Source: a bacterium (GTDB lineage: Bacteria > Krumholzibacteriota > Krumholzibacteriia > LZORAL124-64-63). Taken from it: a stretch of DNA of 53,996 bases. The position numbers and the translations under genes are program-made. The DNA is taken from positions 1 through 53,996 of the forward strand of contig PIVY01000008.1 of NCBI GenBank assembly GCA_003353795.1, read 5' to 3'. The notes under the pieces were generated by a model, which saw only the letters and a list, made by a program, of their open reading frames with translations, was not told the DNA's origin and did not search any database. Shown in pieces: positions 26,248 to 34,483 of the stretch (the stretch's first letter is position 1; every line of letters begins with the position of its first letter).

Positions 26248-26985
26248 ATGCTGCCTCACCGTTCGCCTCCTCGTCTCCGGGCCCTCGTCCTGCTGGTCTT
26301 GCTGCTCTGCGCCGCCGCCGCCGCGCAGTCGGCCACCGTCCATCTGTCGGGCCCCGAGGGGGCTCTGGTCCGGATGAACGGCCAGGATCTGGGTCTGTTG
26401 CCCTTCGACGCCCCGCTGGAACTGCCGGCCGGCGTCTTCGAATTCGAGTGCCGGATCCGTGGCCACGAGCAATTCACGAAGGTGATCGTGATCAGCGATC
26501 GCGACCAGTGGCTGCACGTGCGCCTGCGCCCCATTCCCCTCACTCGCGGTCGCGCCGTGGCGGGCTCGGCGATCTACGCTGGACTGGGCCAGTGGTACAT
26601 GGGCGCCACGGTTCGCGGCTGGGTCTACTTCCTGGGCGAGACCGGCGGACTCCTCACCGCGCTGGCCGGCGAGTTGCAGCGATCCAACTACAGCGACGAC
26701 TACACGAACTATCAGGCCAAATACGATAGCGCCATCGTCGACGAGGAGATCGCCTATTGGAAGCAGCAGTCGCAGCAGGCCTACAGCAACATGGAAGACA
26801 TGGAGAGCCTGCGGAACACCGGCCTCTACGTGGCCCTCGGCTCCTACGTGGTGAGCCTGCTCGACGCCTGGCTGCTGTTCCCGTCCGTGGACATCGGCCC
26901 GGGCACGTTGCCGCCCACGGAGACCTCGCTGGCGCCCCTGAACTTCCGATCCGGTGCCCACGCCGCCGTCGTCATCGACTTCTGA
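26248..26985 (+). CDS. Exported PEGA-like / DUF5683-like membrane protein
   Basis: The 245-residue protein has a signal peptide (ending CAAAAAQSA), then a beta-rich PEGA-like domain (VHLSGPEGALVRMNGQDLG, then LPFDAPLELPAGVFEFECRIRGHE). It continues with two or more hydrophobic segments around IYAGLGQWYMGATVRGWVYFLGE, the pattern of DUF5683-type proteins (GxGQxYxGxxxxGxxYF). A charged Tyr-rich loop (YSDDYTNYQAKYDSA) separates it from the last TM. I chose ATG 26248 because it starts the signal peptide. It is followed after 21 nt by a lipoprotein gene on the same strand, probably a co-transcribed surface system. Confidence 0.7.
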   Translation: MLPHRSPPRLRALVLLVLLLCAAAAAQSATVHLSGPEGALVRMNGQDLGLLPFDAPLELPAGVFEFECRIRGHEQFTKVIVISDRDQWLHVRLRPIPLTRGRAVAGSAIYAGLGQWYMGATVRGWVYFLGETGGLLTALAGELQRSNYSDDYTNYQAKYDSAIVDEEIAYWKQQSQQAYSNMEDMESLRNTGLYVALGSYVVSLLDAWLLFPSVDIGPGTLPPTETSLAPLNFRSGAHAAVVIDF

Positions 26986-27006
26986 TTGACCGGGAGCAAG
27001 ACTGCG

Positions 27007-28857
27007 ATGAACCCGAACCGCCTCCTCCGCCAGTTCCTCGCCCTGCTTCTGTTGGGCCTCGTGGCGGTGGCCGTGCTGCAGGGCTGCGCCGCCAATCCGG
27101 ACCAGGCGGAGTTCGACAATCCCTTCGACCCCGACAACGCCGAGAGCGCCAACCCGTTCGATTTGACCGCCACGGAAACCGAGGGGCAGATCATCCTCGA
27201 ATGGAACATGCTCGACGGATTCGGCTTCACCACCTACTACCCGCAGTTTCGCGTCGACGGTGATCTGCTGTGGACGGACATCGATACGCTCGAAGCCGTG
27301 GTCGGCGAGGCGCAGCTCCAGTTCTTCGGCGCTTCCCCCACCAGCATCAACTATTTCCGCGTCACCGCGTTGAACGGGTTCGGACAGGAGACCTCCACCT
27401 CCAGCGTGGTACCCGTTCCGGTGAACATGCCTCCCATCGTCAACAACATCGACAGTACCGCCTCGGTGATCTCCCGCTTCCAGACCCTCGTGGTCGCGGC
27501 CACCGCAGGCGACGTGATCGACGTCTCGCTGGACTCGTTCGCCACCATCGCGGCCACCGCTCCGCGCGTCGACGAGAACACCTATTTCGCCGATTTCGAT
27601 CTCGGCAATGCCGAAAGCGGCGAGCGGATCACCGTCTACGCGCGCTCGGTCACCGACTTCGGCGGCGGCCTGCCGCCCATTCCGTCGGCCACGGGATCCC
27701 GCACGTTCACCGTGAGCGGCGCGCCCACCATCGCCCTCGCCTCCGGCGGAACCGCCCTCGCCACGACGTTGGTCGACCTGGTGATCTCGGATCAGGGTGA
27801 GGGCGTCGTGGAGATGCGCTTCGCCAGCAGTGAGGACGGTCTGGCCGACGTCGCCTGGCAGCCGGGCGATTCGGTCGCCTACGACGTGCCCGTGCTCGAC
27901 ACCGTGTCCGAGCAGACCATCTGGGCCGAGTTCCGGCGCGACTTCGAGTTCGACCAGACGTCCACGCTCTCGGTGCAGGCCGACGATCTGTCGACCGCCG
28001 ACTTCTCCATTCCCGGTCTGGCGTCCAACCGCATCGTCGAGCTTCCCGATGTCGGCCTGTTGCACGACGGCGTGGCCACCTTGATGCGCGTGAGCCAGTA
28101 CCCGGACTTCAACGACGTCGACTGGATGGCGTACACCGAGATCGACACGATCATCCTGGATCGGGTGGACGAGCAGCACCTCTACACCATCTTCACGCAG
28201 TACCGGAATCACTGGTTCCAGTCACCTGTGCGCTCGGATTGGGTCATTCTCGGCCCCGGCGAGGTGCGCGTCGACTTCACGAATCCGCTGCAGGACCTGG
28301 TCATCGAGGGCGGCACCACCATCGAGATCACCGGCACGGCCACCACCTTCGACGCCACGCTTCCCATCACCGAGGTCGCCGTCAACCTGAGCGACGACGG
28401 GGGCTGGCTACCGGCCACCGGCACCGAGAACTGGGAGTACGCCTGGGACGTTCCGTTGCTCACCGAGGATACGCGATGGGGCATGGGCGCCCTGGCCAGG
28501 GCCGAGAACGTCAACACGGGCGATTTCGAGACCGGCGCCGCCTGGATCTACGTCACCATCAGCCAGCTGACCATCACCATCCTCAACCCTGCCGACACCG
28601 ACGAGGTGACGCGCGGCCTGCCCACCACCGTCGATGGTACCGCGGCGCCGTTCCTGGCAGGCGCGCCTCTGGATTCGGTGGTCGTGACGGCGCTCGGCGA
28701 ACGCCTGCCGTCGTTCGCGCTGGAGAACTGGTCGGTGACCTGGGTCGTGCCCGAGGACGCCACCGAGCTCATCGACATCATCGCCTATGCCTACGCGGGC
28801 GGCGACAGCGTGAGCCAGCGCATCCAGGTCACGGCGATCGATCCTCCCGGACGGTGA
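27007..28857 (+). CDS. Large surface lipoprotein with fibronectin/Ig-like repeats
   Basis: The 616-residue protein has a lipoprotein signal (VAVAVLQGC, Cys near residue 27) and an N-terminal DNPFDPDN stretch. A fibronectin III-like domain follows (LTATETEGQIILEWN, then SINYFRVTALNGFGQETS), and then several beta-sandwich Ig-like repeats, the last two with PADTDEVTRGLPTTVDGTA. Such modular lipoproteins are usually outer-membrane or surface-exposed. I chose ATG 27007, after GGGAGCAAG. The 3' end overlaps the convergent amidase-like gene by 29 bp. Confidence 0.75.
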   Translation: MNPNRLLRQFLALLLLGLVAVAVLQGCAANPDQAEFDNPFDPDNAESANPFDLTATETEGQIILEWNMLDGFGFTTYYPQFRVDGDLLWTDIDTLEAVVGEAQLQFFGASPTSINYFRVTALNGFGQETSTSSVVPVPVNMPPIVNNIDSTASVISRFQTLVVAATAGDVIDVSLDSFATIAATAPRVDENTYFADFDLGNAESGERITVYARSVTDFGGGLPPIPSATGSRTFTVSGAPTIALASGGTALATTLVDLVISDQGEGVVEMRFASSEDGLADVAWQPGDSVAYDVPVLDTVSEQTIWAEFRRDFEFDQTSTLSVQADDLSTADFSIPGLASNRIVELPDVGLLHDGVATLMRVSQYPDFNDVDWMAYTEIDTIILDRVDEQHLYTIFTQYRNHWFQSPVRSDWVILGPGEVRVDFTNPLQDLVIEGGTTIEITGTATTFDATLPITEVAVNLSDDGGWLPATGTENWEYAWDVPLLTEDTRWGMGALARAENVNTGDFETGAAWIYVTISQLTITILNPADTDEVTRGLPTTVDGTAAPFLAGAPLDSVVVTALGERLPSFALENWSVTWVVPEDATELIDIIAYAYAGGDSVSQRIQVTAIDPPGR

Positions 28858-29695
28858 GCCCGTCGGTGAACCGAGTGATGATGACGGCCCCGTAGCGTTC
28901 CACACGCTCGAGATAGACCGCCAGCGGCACGCTCACCACCGTCGGCTCGTCGTACCAGCCGGGAAGCGGCGAACTGGCGGCGTGAACCAGTCTGCGCTCG
29001 CCGTCCTCCACGATCACGATCCCCACGTGGCCGATGACCAGTCCGTACTTCTCGCGCAACGCGCGTGCGGCAGCGTGTTCGGGATCGAGCACCATCCAGG
29101 CGAGGTCGCCCTCATGAAGTTCCTCCAGCCGGAGGTCGGACTGCGCAACCCGCAGGAAACTCCCGGCCGGATAGCGATTGCTGCCCACCGGATCGGCGGC
29201 CGCACCGCTCAACGAGGCGGTGACGTCGTCGCCCCAGAGGCCGCTGCGAATCATGTCGAGAGAGTAATCGAGATGCTCGGGCCGGTCGTAATCGACCCGC
29301 CCGTCCGTGCTCACCACGCTGTCGGGATCGGCCCCCGCGAATCGCGTGGCCAGGGCTACTCGCACCGCATCCCGCGCATCGGTTGATTGCGCCAGTTCCG
29401 TCGTACGGTAGAGCAGACTCACGCAGTCCTGACGCCGCCCCGGCACGAGCAGTCCCTCCGCCACGTACCCGCCCTCGGCCAGCCCGAATCGGTACTCCGC
29501 ATGGCCCCAGTCCAGGTAACGCCGCGCCCACGCCCCCACGCGCGCCGCCGTCGGCATCTCCCGCTCGTTCGTCAGCAAGCTGTCCACCACCGCTACCGTC
29601 GCCAGATCCTCCACCGCGAGATTGAACTCCACCGCCCGGTCCACCGCCCCCACGGCCGCAACGCTCAGAACGACGTAACAAATCAGGCCGGCCAT
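28829..29695 (-). CDS. DUF1460 / amidase-like exported protein
   Basis: The 288-residue protein has a signal peptide. It carries the NlpC/P60-related pattern of DUF1460 proteins: a Cys in GRRQDCVSLLYRTTELA near residue 90, a His in GLVIGHVGIVIV near residue 230, and LVHAASSPLPGW, where a third residue of the triad would sit. DUF1460 proteins are N-acetylmuramoyl-L-alanine amidase-like and act on peptidoglycan fragments. The ATG at 29695 lies after GGAAGGG; a GTG 6 nt earlier is possible. A long inverted repeat separates it from the S8 protease gene upstream. Confidence 0.65.
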   Translation of the reverse strand: MAGLICYVVLSVAAVGAVDRAVEFNLAVEDLATVAVVDSLLTNEREMPTAARVGAWARRYLDWGHAEYRFGLAEGGYVAEGLLVPGRRQDCVSLLYRTTELAQSTDARDAVRVALATRFAGADPDSVVSTDGRVDYDRPEHLDYSLDMIRSGLWGDDVTASLSGAAADPVGSNRYPAGSFLRVAQSDLRLEELHEGDLAWMVLDPEHAAARALREKYGLVIGHVGIVIVEDGERRLVHAASSPLPGWYDEPTVVSVPLAVYLERVERYGAVIITRFTDGLTVREDRSP

Positions 29696-29713
29696 GCTCA
29701 CCCTTCCTCGGCG

Positions 29714-29816
29714 TGCTCCTGGTCAAGTAAGGTCCACATACACTAACCCCCCGAGCATGTCTGCGCAGCACATGTCCGGGGGGTTGGTGTATGTGGACCT
29801 TACTTGACCAGGAGCA
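29714..29816. repeat. Long near-perfect inverted repeat (47-bp arms)
   Basis: Arms at 29714-29760 and 29770-29816 are complementary at 44 of 47 positions (mismatches at 29744 and 29754-29755), with a 9-nt centre CTGCGCAGC. The right arm includes the last 17 coding nucleotides of the S8 protease gene, including the stop; the left arm mirrors them. RNA from either strand would fold into a very stable hairpin. It has the place of a terminator between two minus-strand genes, but there is no T-run and it is far longer than a normal terminator. It may come from an inverted duplication. Confidence 0.9.
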
Positions 29817-32800
29817 TCTTCCGAGTAAGGGTCGAGCCACCGGCCTCCAGCTTGTAGAAGTACATCCCCGAAGCCGCCCGCTGCCCGACCTCGTTGCGTC
29901 CGTCCCACCGCACCACGTGCGATCCGGCATCGAGGTCGTCGCTCACCAGCGATCGCACCCGCCGTCCCGTGACGTCGTAGATCGCCAGGCCGACCGTGCC
30001 GTTCCTGGGCAGCGTGAAGCTGATCATGGTGCTCGGATTGAACGGGTTGGGATGATTCTGTCCGAGAGCGAGCACCGGCGCCAGGACCGGCTTCTCGTGG
30101 TCCACCGTGGCCACCGGGCCGGAACCCGCGCCGGCTGCCGCGATGTTGGCCTGGAAGGCCTCCACGTTCTCGCCGAACGCCAGCACGAAGCTCACACGCA
30201 CCTGGTCACCCGGCTCCAGATTGAACGGGCCGGCGGACACCAGGGCCGACAGGTCCGTCGGCTGCGTGGCCTCGGTTTGCCGGATGGATCCGTTGAGCAG
30301 CTGGAACTTGTGATGTCCGATGACGTGGCTCACCGGATAGACGTAGGTCGGATTGTCGATCAGGGTCACGTTGCTCACCGGCGTATCGCCCAGGAGCGCC
30401 ATGCCGAACACTGGACCGTTCGGCATGCCCACCCACACCGAGCGCGTACTCGGATCGACACCGCCGATGTTGCCGAGCGAATCGATGACGTCCCAGTCGA
30501 TGAAGAGTCCGGCATAGTAGCGGTCGAAATACGCATTGCCCGCGTTGGTGATGACGTAGTCGATGATGAACACGTTCTCGCGCGCAGCGCTGTCGTAGGC
30601 CCGGCTCACCATGCTGACCGTCACGCCCAGCGGTATGACCGCCCCGGCATCGGTGAAGGCCGCACCGAAGGCCTGCTGATTTCCGTTGTCGGTGACCACG
30701 CGAACGTTTCCGCTGGGCTCACCGCGAGGCTGCCACTCCGCGGGGTCGGCGCCGGCGGCCGTGAAGTCGTTGTTGCAAACGTAGTCGGGCCTGCTGCCAG
30801 CCCAGAGCGAACCGAGGAACACCGAGCTCGGTCCCCCGCGAAGGCCGAGTCCGTATCCGCTGATCTGGGAATCGTCGAGATAGCCGAGACTGCCTCGTGA
30901 GGTGACCGACATGAAGAGGTTGCCCACCTCGTCGTGCGTGCGAACCTCGGGCAATCCCACGTAACCCTTCACGTCGAAGATCCGCTCGAAGCCCTCGGCG
31001 GTGCTCAGCGTGAGGTTCATGCAAAAGACGTGACCCTGGGGCGCCTGTGGCGAGACGGCGACCGTGAAGGGCGAATCAGCGTTGCTGATCTGGGAGGCCG
31101 CCTGGGCGTCCGGGAACACGGCCAGGGCGTCCTGCACTCCCACGTAGGGATTGTTCTCCACGGTGAGGCGGCCGACCACGCCGGTTGCCGGCACGAACCC
31201 GGCATTGTCCACCTCGAAGACGACGGACACCAGTTCGCCCGGATCCAGGGAACCATCGCCCTGCGGATCCGGCAGGAAGGTCACGTTGTCCAGATTCGGC
31301 AGCTGCTCGTTGGGCACGGCCAGCACGGCGGCGTAGGCATCGATGAGACCGGAGCCGAAGATCACGTCCTTGCCGGGTGCGCCGAGATCGCGAGCGGTGA
31401 GTTCGAGCAGGCTGTCGACACCCGCCGGCGAAAGCGTGGGATTCTTCTGCAGCATGAGCGCGGCCACACCCGCAGCCTGCGGGCAGGCCATGGACGTTCC
31501 GCCCCAGGTCTCGCCGCTGTAGGCGTAGTCGGGCAGGGTCGATACGATGCCCTGGGCGGGCGCCACGACGTCCGGTTTGATCAAGCCGTCACCAGGCAGA
31601 TAGGGCCAATCGAACCAGGGCTCGACCTGATCCCAGGCCGCGGGCCCGTGACTGCTGGCCCCGTACGATTCGTCGCTGCGGAAACCGGTGCCACCCACGG
31701 TGATCACGCCGCCGGTGCTGCTGTAAGGCGCCGGCACGGCACTCCAGGGAGCCGGGATCCGGGCAGTCATGCCCAGCTCGATGGGCGGGTCGAACTCGTC
31801 GTGGTAGTTGCCCGCGCTGTTGAAGACGATGACGCCGGCGGCTCGAAGCGTTCCGGCGTTGTAACGATCGTTGCGCAGGAAGGCCGCCGGAATCTCACCC
31901 TTGACGCCCAGCGACATGGTGATGATGCGGGCGCCGTTCTCCACGCAGTACTGCTGGCCGGCCCAGATCCGGCCGAGGCTCGCGGTCCCGTCGCTGGTGA
32001 AGATCTTCACGGGCAGCAGCCGGGCGCCGGGCGCGACACCGGTTTGCACGCCGCCTGTGCCGTCGCCCACGGCCGAGCCGGCGGTGTGGGTCCCGTGGCT
32101 GGCGTTGCTGGCGTCGTCCAGGGGGTCGGCGTCGCCGTCCCCGAAATCCCAGCCGCGCAGATCGTCGACGAATCCGTTGTCGTCGTCGTCGATGCCGTTG
32201 TCGGCGATCTCCAGCGGGTTGATGCGGATGCGCTGCTTCAGGTCGGGATGGTTGTAGTCGACACCGGTGTCGAGGTGACCGATGACGATGCCCTCGCCGG
32301 TGTAGCCCAGTTCCTTCCAGACCCGGTGAGCCTGCAGGTACTTGACGTTCCAGGCCGTGTCCGCCATGGCGGATTTGAGGCCGTCGGTCCGGGCCGGCAG
32401 ACCGGCGAGCAGATCGTAATCCTTGTCCAGGAAGAGAATCGCGTCGTCGCCCGCCTTGTCGGCATGCGCCTCGGCCACCGCCAGGATAACGTCGCGATCG
32501 CCGCCGAAGGCGATGGCGTTGGAGAAGTAGAGCATGTCGGCGTAGAACAGGATACCCGGGTGGTCGGGATCATCGAACAGCTCCCAGACATCGGCCTGGG
32601 CCTTGCGCGCCTGTCGCTTGAGCGCGGCGATGGTGGACTTGCGGCGCTTGTTGGGCGTGGCACCGTCCAGCATGACCTCGAGGTCCTCGACATCCGGCTG
32701 CTCCGGAAAGACCATGAGGACAGGAATCATGTCCGCTTCGGACTTGTTCCCTTCGTCGAGGATTCTCTGCAATTCGGGGTCGATCTTGGCGGCAAGGGCC

Positions 32801-32862
32801 GTCGATACCCACACGATGATGAGCAGGCAAGCGGCGGCGGCGATCCGGGAGTAACGACCCAT
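29800..32862 (-). CDS. Secreted subtilisin-like serine peptidase (S8) with C-terminal sorting domain
   Basis: The 1020-residue protein has a signal peptide (about 1-25) and a propeptide region to about residue 165. The S8 catalytic domain carries D198 (HLDTGVDYNHPDL), H256 (ASHGTHTAGS) and a Ser in GGTSMACPQAAG near residue 455. The middle is beta-rich. The end (from about residue 935) reads NHPNPFNPSTMISF, then VGLAIYDVTGRRVRSLV and SGMYFYKLEA, the FlgD-like/Por-type C-terminal domain that sends cargo to the cell surface. It is preceded by AAGGAGA before the ATG. The window has a second protein of this type at 37985-39733. Confidence 0.92.
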   Translation of the reverse strand: MGRYSRIAAAACLLIIVWVSTALAAKIDPELQRILDEGNKSEADMIPVLMVFPEQPDVEDLEVMLDGATPNKRRKSTIAALKRQARKAQADVWELFDDPDHPGILFYADMLYFSNAIAFGGDRDVILAVAEAHADKAGDDAILFLDKDYDLLAGLPARTDGLKSAMADTAWNVKYLQAHRVWKELGYTGEGIVIGHLDTGVDYNHPDLKQRIRINPLEIADNGIDDDDNGFVDDLRGWDFGDGDADPLDDASNASHGTHTAGSAVGDGTGGVQTGVAPGARLLPVKIFTSDGTASLGRIWAGQQYCVENGARIITMSLGVKGEIPAAFLRNDRYNAGTLRAAGVIVFNSAGNYHDEFDPPIELGMTARIPAPWSAVPAPYSSTGGVITVGGTGFRSDESYGASSHGPAAWDQVEPWFDWPYLPGDGLIKPDVVAPAQGIVSTLPDYAYSGETWGGTSMACPQAAGVAALMLQKNPTLSPAGVDSLLELTARDLGAPGKDVIFGSGLIDAYAAVLAVPNEQLPNLDNVTFLPDPQGDGSLDPGELVSVVFEVDNAGFVPATGVVGRLTVENNPYVGVQDALAVFPDAQAASQISNADSPFTVAVSPQAPQGHVFCMNLTLSTAEGFERIFDVKGYVGLPEVRTHDEVGNLFMSVTSRGSLGYLDDSQISGYGLGLRGGPSSVFLGSLWAGSRPDYVCNNDFTAAGADPAEWQPRGEPSGNVRVVTDNGNQQAFGAAFTDAGAVIPLGVTVSMVSRAYDSAARENVFIIDYVITNAGNAYFDRYYAGLFIDWDVIDSLGNIGGVDPSTRSVWVGMPNGPVFGMALLGDTPVSNVTLIDNPTYVYPVSHVIGHHKFQLLNGSIRQTEATQPTDLSALVSAGPFNLEPGDQVRVSFVLAFGENVEAFQANIAAAGAGSGPVATVDHEKPVLAPVLALGQNHPNPFNPSTMISFTLPRNGTVGLAIYDVTGRRVRSLVSDDLDAGSHVVRWDGRNEVGQRAASGMYFYKLEAGGSTLTRKMLLVK

Positions 32863-32962
32863 GCGTTCTCCTTAAATCGAACCACATGACGTCCGGCACA
32901 GGCAGCAATGCCTCCGACCGCCGGGCGCGTATGCGGTCCTGGAGGGGCGATAGTTGGCTTTA

Positions 32963-32991
32963 AGGATACCAAATAAGGGGGTGAAACACAA
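32963..32991 (-). promoter_or_regulatory. Candidate promoter of the S8 peptidase gene
   Basis: On the minus strand, TTGTGT (32991-32986) and TATCCT (32968-32963) are separated by 17 nt in an otherwise GC-rich region, about 100 nt before the start codon. It is a fit to the housekeeping consensus, not proof. Confidence 0.35.
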
Positions 32992-33043
32992 GCACGTGCA
33001 GTTTTTTGTTGTTCCGTAATGTCTTTATCGCGAAGATTTTATA

Positions 33044-33463
33044 TCATTCCGCACCCAGGATCTCAAAACTGTGCTCGATGGTGGCGGTCGCCTGCAGCAT
33101 GGCCGAAACGGAGCAGTAAGTCTCCCGGCTCAGGTTCAGCGCCCTTTCGACCTTTCTCGGGTCGACGTCGCCCCGCACCCGCACGCGCATCCGGATCTTC
33201 GTGAAGACTTTGGGATGCTCCTCGGCGCGCTCCCCCTCCACGGAGATCTCGAGCCCGGCCACGGGTTGTTTCATCTTCTCCAGCATCATGGCCAGGTCCA
33301 CGCCCGCGCAACCGGCCAGGGCGTGCAGGAGGAGTTCCATGGGCGACGGGGCCGTGCCGCCACCGAACGGCGGCGCGGCATCGGTCACCAGGGTGTGACC
33401 GCTACCCGAGGTGTGGAGGTATCGGACGCCATCGGTCCAGGTGGCAGTGCAGGATGAGGTCAT
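33044..33463 (-). CDS. OsmC-family peroxidase-like protein
   Basis: The 139-residue protein has the OsmC/Ohr fold pattern with the two reactive cysteines, C52 (LAGCAGVDLAMMLEKM) and C117 (ETYCSVSAMLQ). Typical text is PSPMELLLHALAGC and ISVEGERAEEHPKVFTKI, closest to the YhfA-like subgroup. It reduces organic hydroperoxides or a related thiol substrate in the cytoplasm. It lies 27 nt after the YihY/BrkB gene on the same strand and may be co-transcribed with it. Confidence 0.9.
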   Translation of the reverse strand: MTSSCTATWTDGVRYLHTSGSGHTLVTDAAPPFGGGTAPSPMELLLHALAGCAGVDLAMMLEKMKQPVAGLEISVEGERAEEHPKVFTKIRMRVRVRGDVDPRKVERALNLSRETYCSVSAMLQATATIEHSFEILGAE

Positions 33464-33490
33464 GATGATGTCTCCCGAGTGATGGGTCCG

Positions 33491-34363
33491 TCAGCGCAGT
33501 GGGCGATGGAGTTCTCGGCCTTCCCGGAACTCGACCCGCTTCATCATCGCGTTGATCTCGGCGCCGAGCAGGAAGATGAAACCGGTGAGCCAGAAGTAGG
33601 CAAGCAGGATCACGACCGCGGCCAGCGATCCGTAGGTGGCGTTGTAATTGCCGAACTGCGCCACAAAGAGCCGAAACGCCGACGATGCCGCCAACCAGAG
33701 TACCGCCGCGGTGATGCTGCCGGGCAGGATGTGCTTGAACCTCTGCCGGGCCTCGGGCGCGTAGAAGTAGAGGATCGCCAGCGCGATGAACGCCAGCAGG
33801 CCCGCCAGCGGCAACCGGATGGAGGTCCAGAACGTGTTGGAATCGTCGGCCAGGCCCAGGAACTCGAAGAACGTCTGGGTGAATTGCGGCCCGAAGAGCA
33901 GGATGATCATGGCCAGTAACAGGATCGCCGACAGCACCAGCACCAGACCCAGCGCGGTGAGCTTCTGCACCACCATGTTGCGGCGCGGGCGCATATTGTA
34001 GGCGCGGTTGATGGTGGTGATGAGCGCGCCAACGGCCATGCTCGAGCCCCAGAGCGACACCGCGAACGAGACCACCGTGGTCTCGCCACTCTGCGTCGGC
34101 AGCACGCGCATCACGATGTCCACGATGAAGTTGGCGGCCTCCTCCGGCATCTGCTCGCTCAGGATGTCCAGGAGCAGATTCGTCAGTCCCTCGCTGAAAT
34201 CAAAACGGCTGATGATCGAGAGCACGAAGATCAGGAAGGGAATCACCGACAGCAGCATGTAGTACGCGATCTGCGCCGACATGCCCATGACGTCGTCGTA
34301 GGCGACCTCGCGGCGCAATCGTTCGAGGAAGAGAAGTGCTCGTTTTCCATATCGTTGCCACAT
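33491..34363 (-). CDS. YihY/BrkB-family inner-membrane protein
   Basis: The 290-residue protein has six expected TM helices and the family pattern: AYYMLLSVIPFLIFVLSII near residue 30, SMAVGALITTINRAYNMRPRRNMV in the middle, and a C-terminal WLAASSAFRLFVAQFGNYNATYGSLAAVVILLAYFWLTGFIFLLGAEINA. The YihY/UPF0761 (BrkB) family has no settled function. The gene starts close to the divergent S9 peptidase gene (34484), so about 120 nt separate the two starts. Confidence 0.93.
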   Translation of the reverse strand: MWQRYGKRALLFLERLRREVAYDDVMGMSAQIAYYMLLSVIPFLIFVLSIISRFDFSEGLTNLLLDILSEQMPEEAANFIVDIVMRVLPTQSGETTVVSFAVSLWGSSMAVGALITTINRAYNMRPRRNMVVQKLTALGLVLVLSAILLLAMIILLFGPQFTQTFFEFLGLADDSNTFWTSIRLPLAGLLAFIALAILYFYAPEARQRFKHILPGSITAAVLWLAASSAFRLFVAQFGNYNATYGSLAAVVILLAYFWLTGFIFLLGAEINAMMKRVEFREGRELHRPLR

Positions 34364-34483
34364 GACGATCTAGAATGGTCCGGCGGCACCGGCTTGGCAA
34401 CCCCGCTTTGCAACAGGACGTACGGCGTGCCATCATGGTTCGTGGACTGCCTCGCCCGTCGGCCTCGAATCCAGGAGCTGGAC

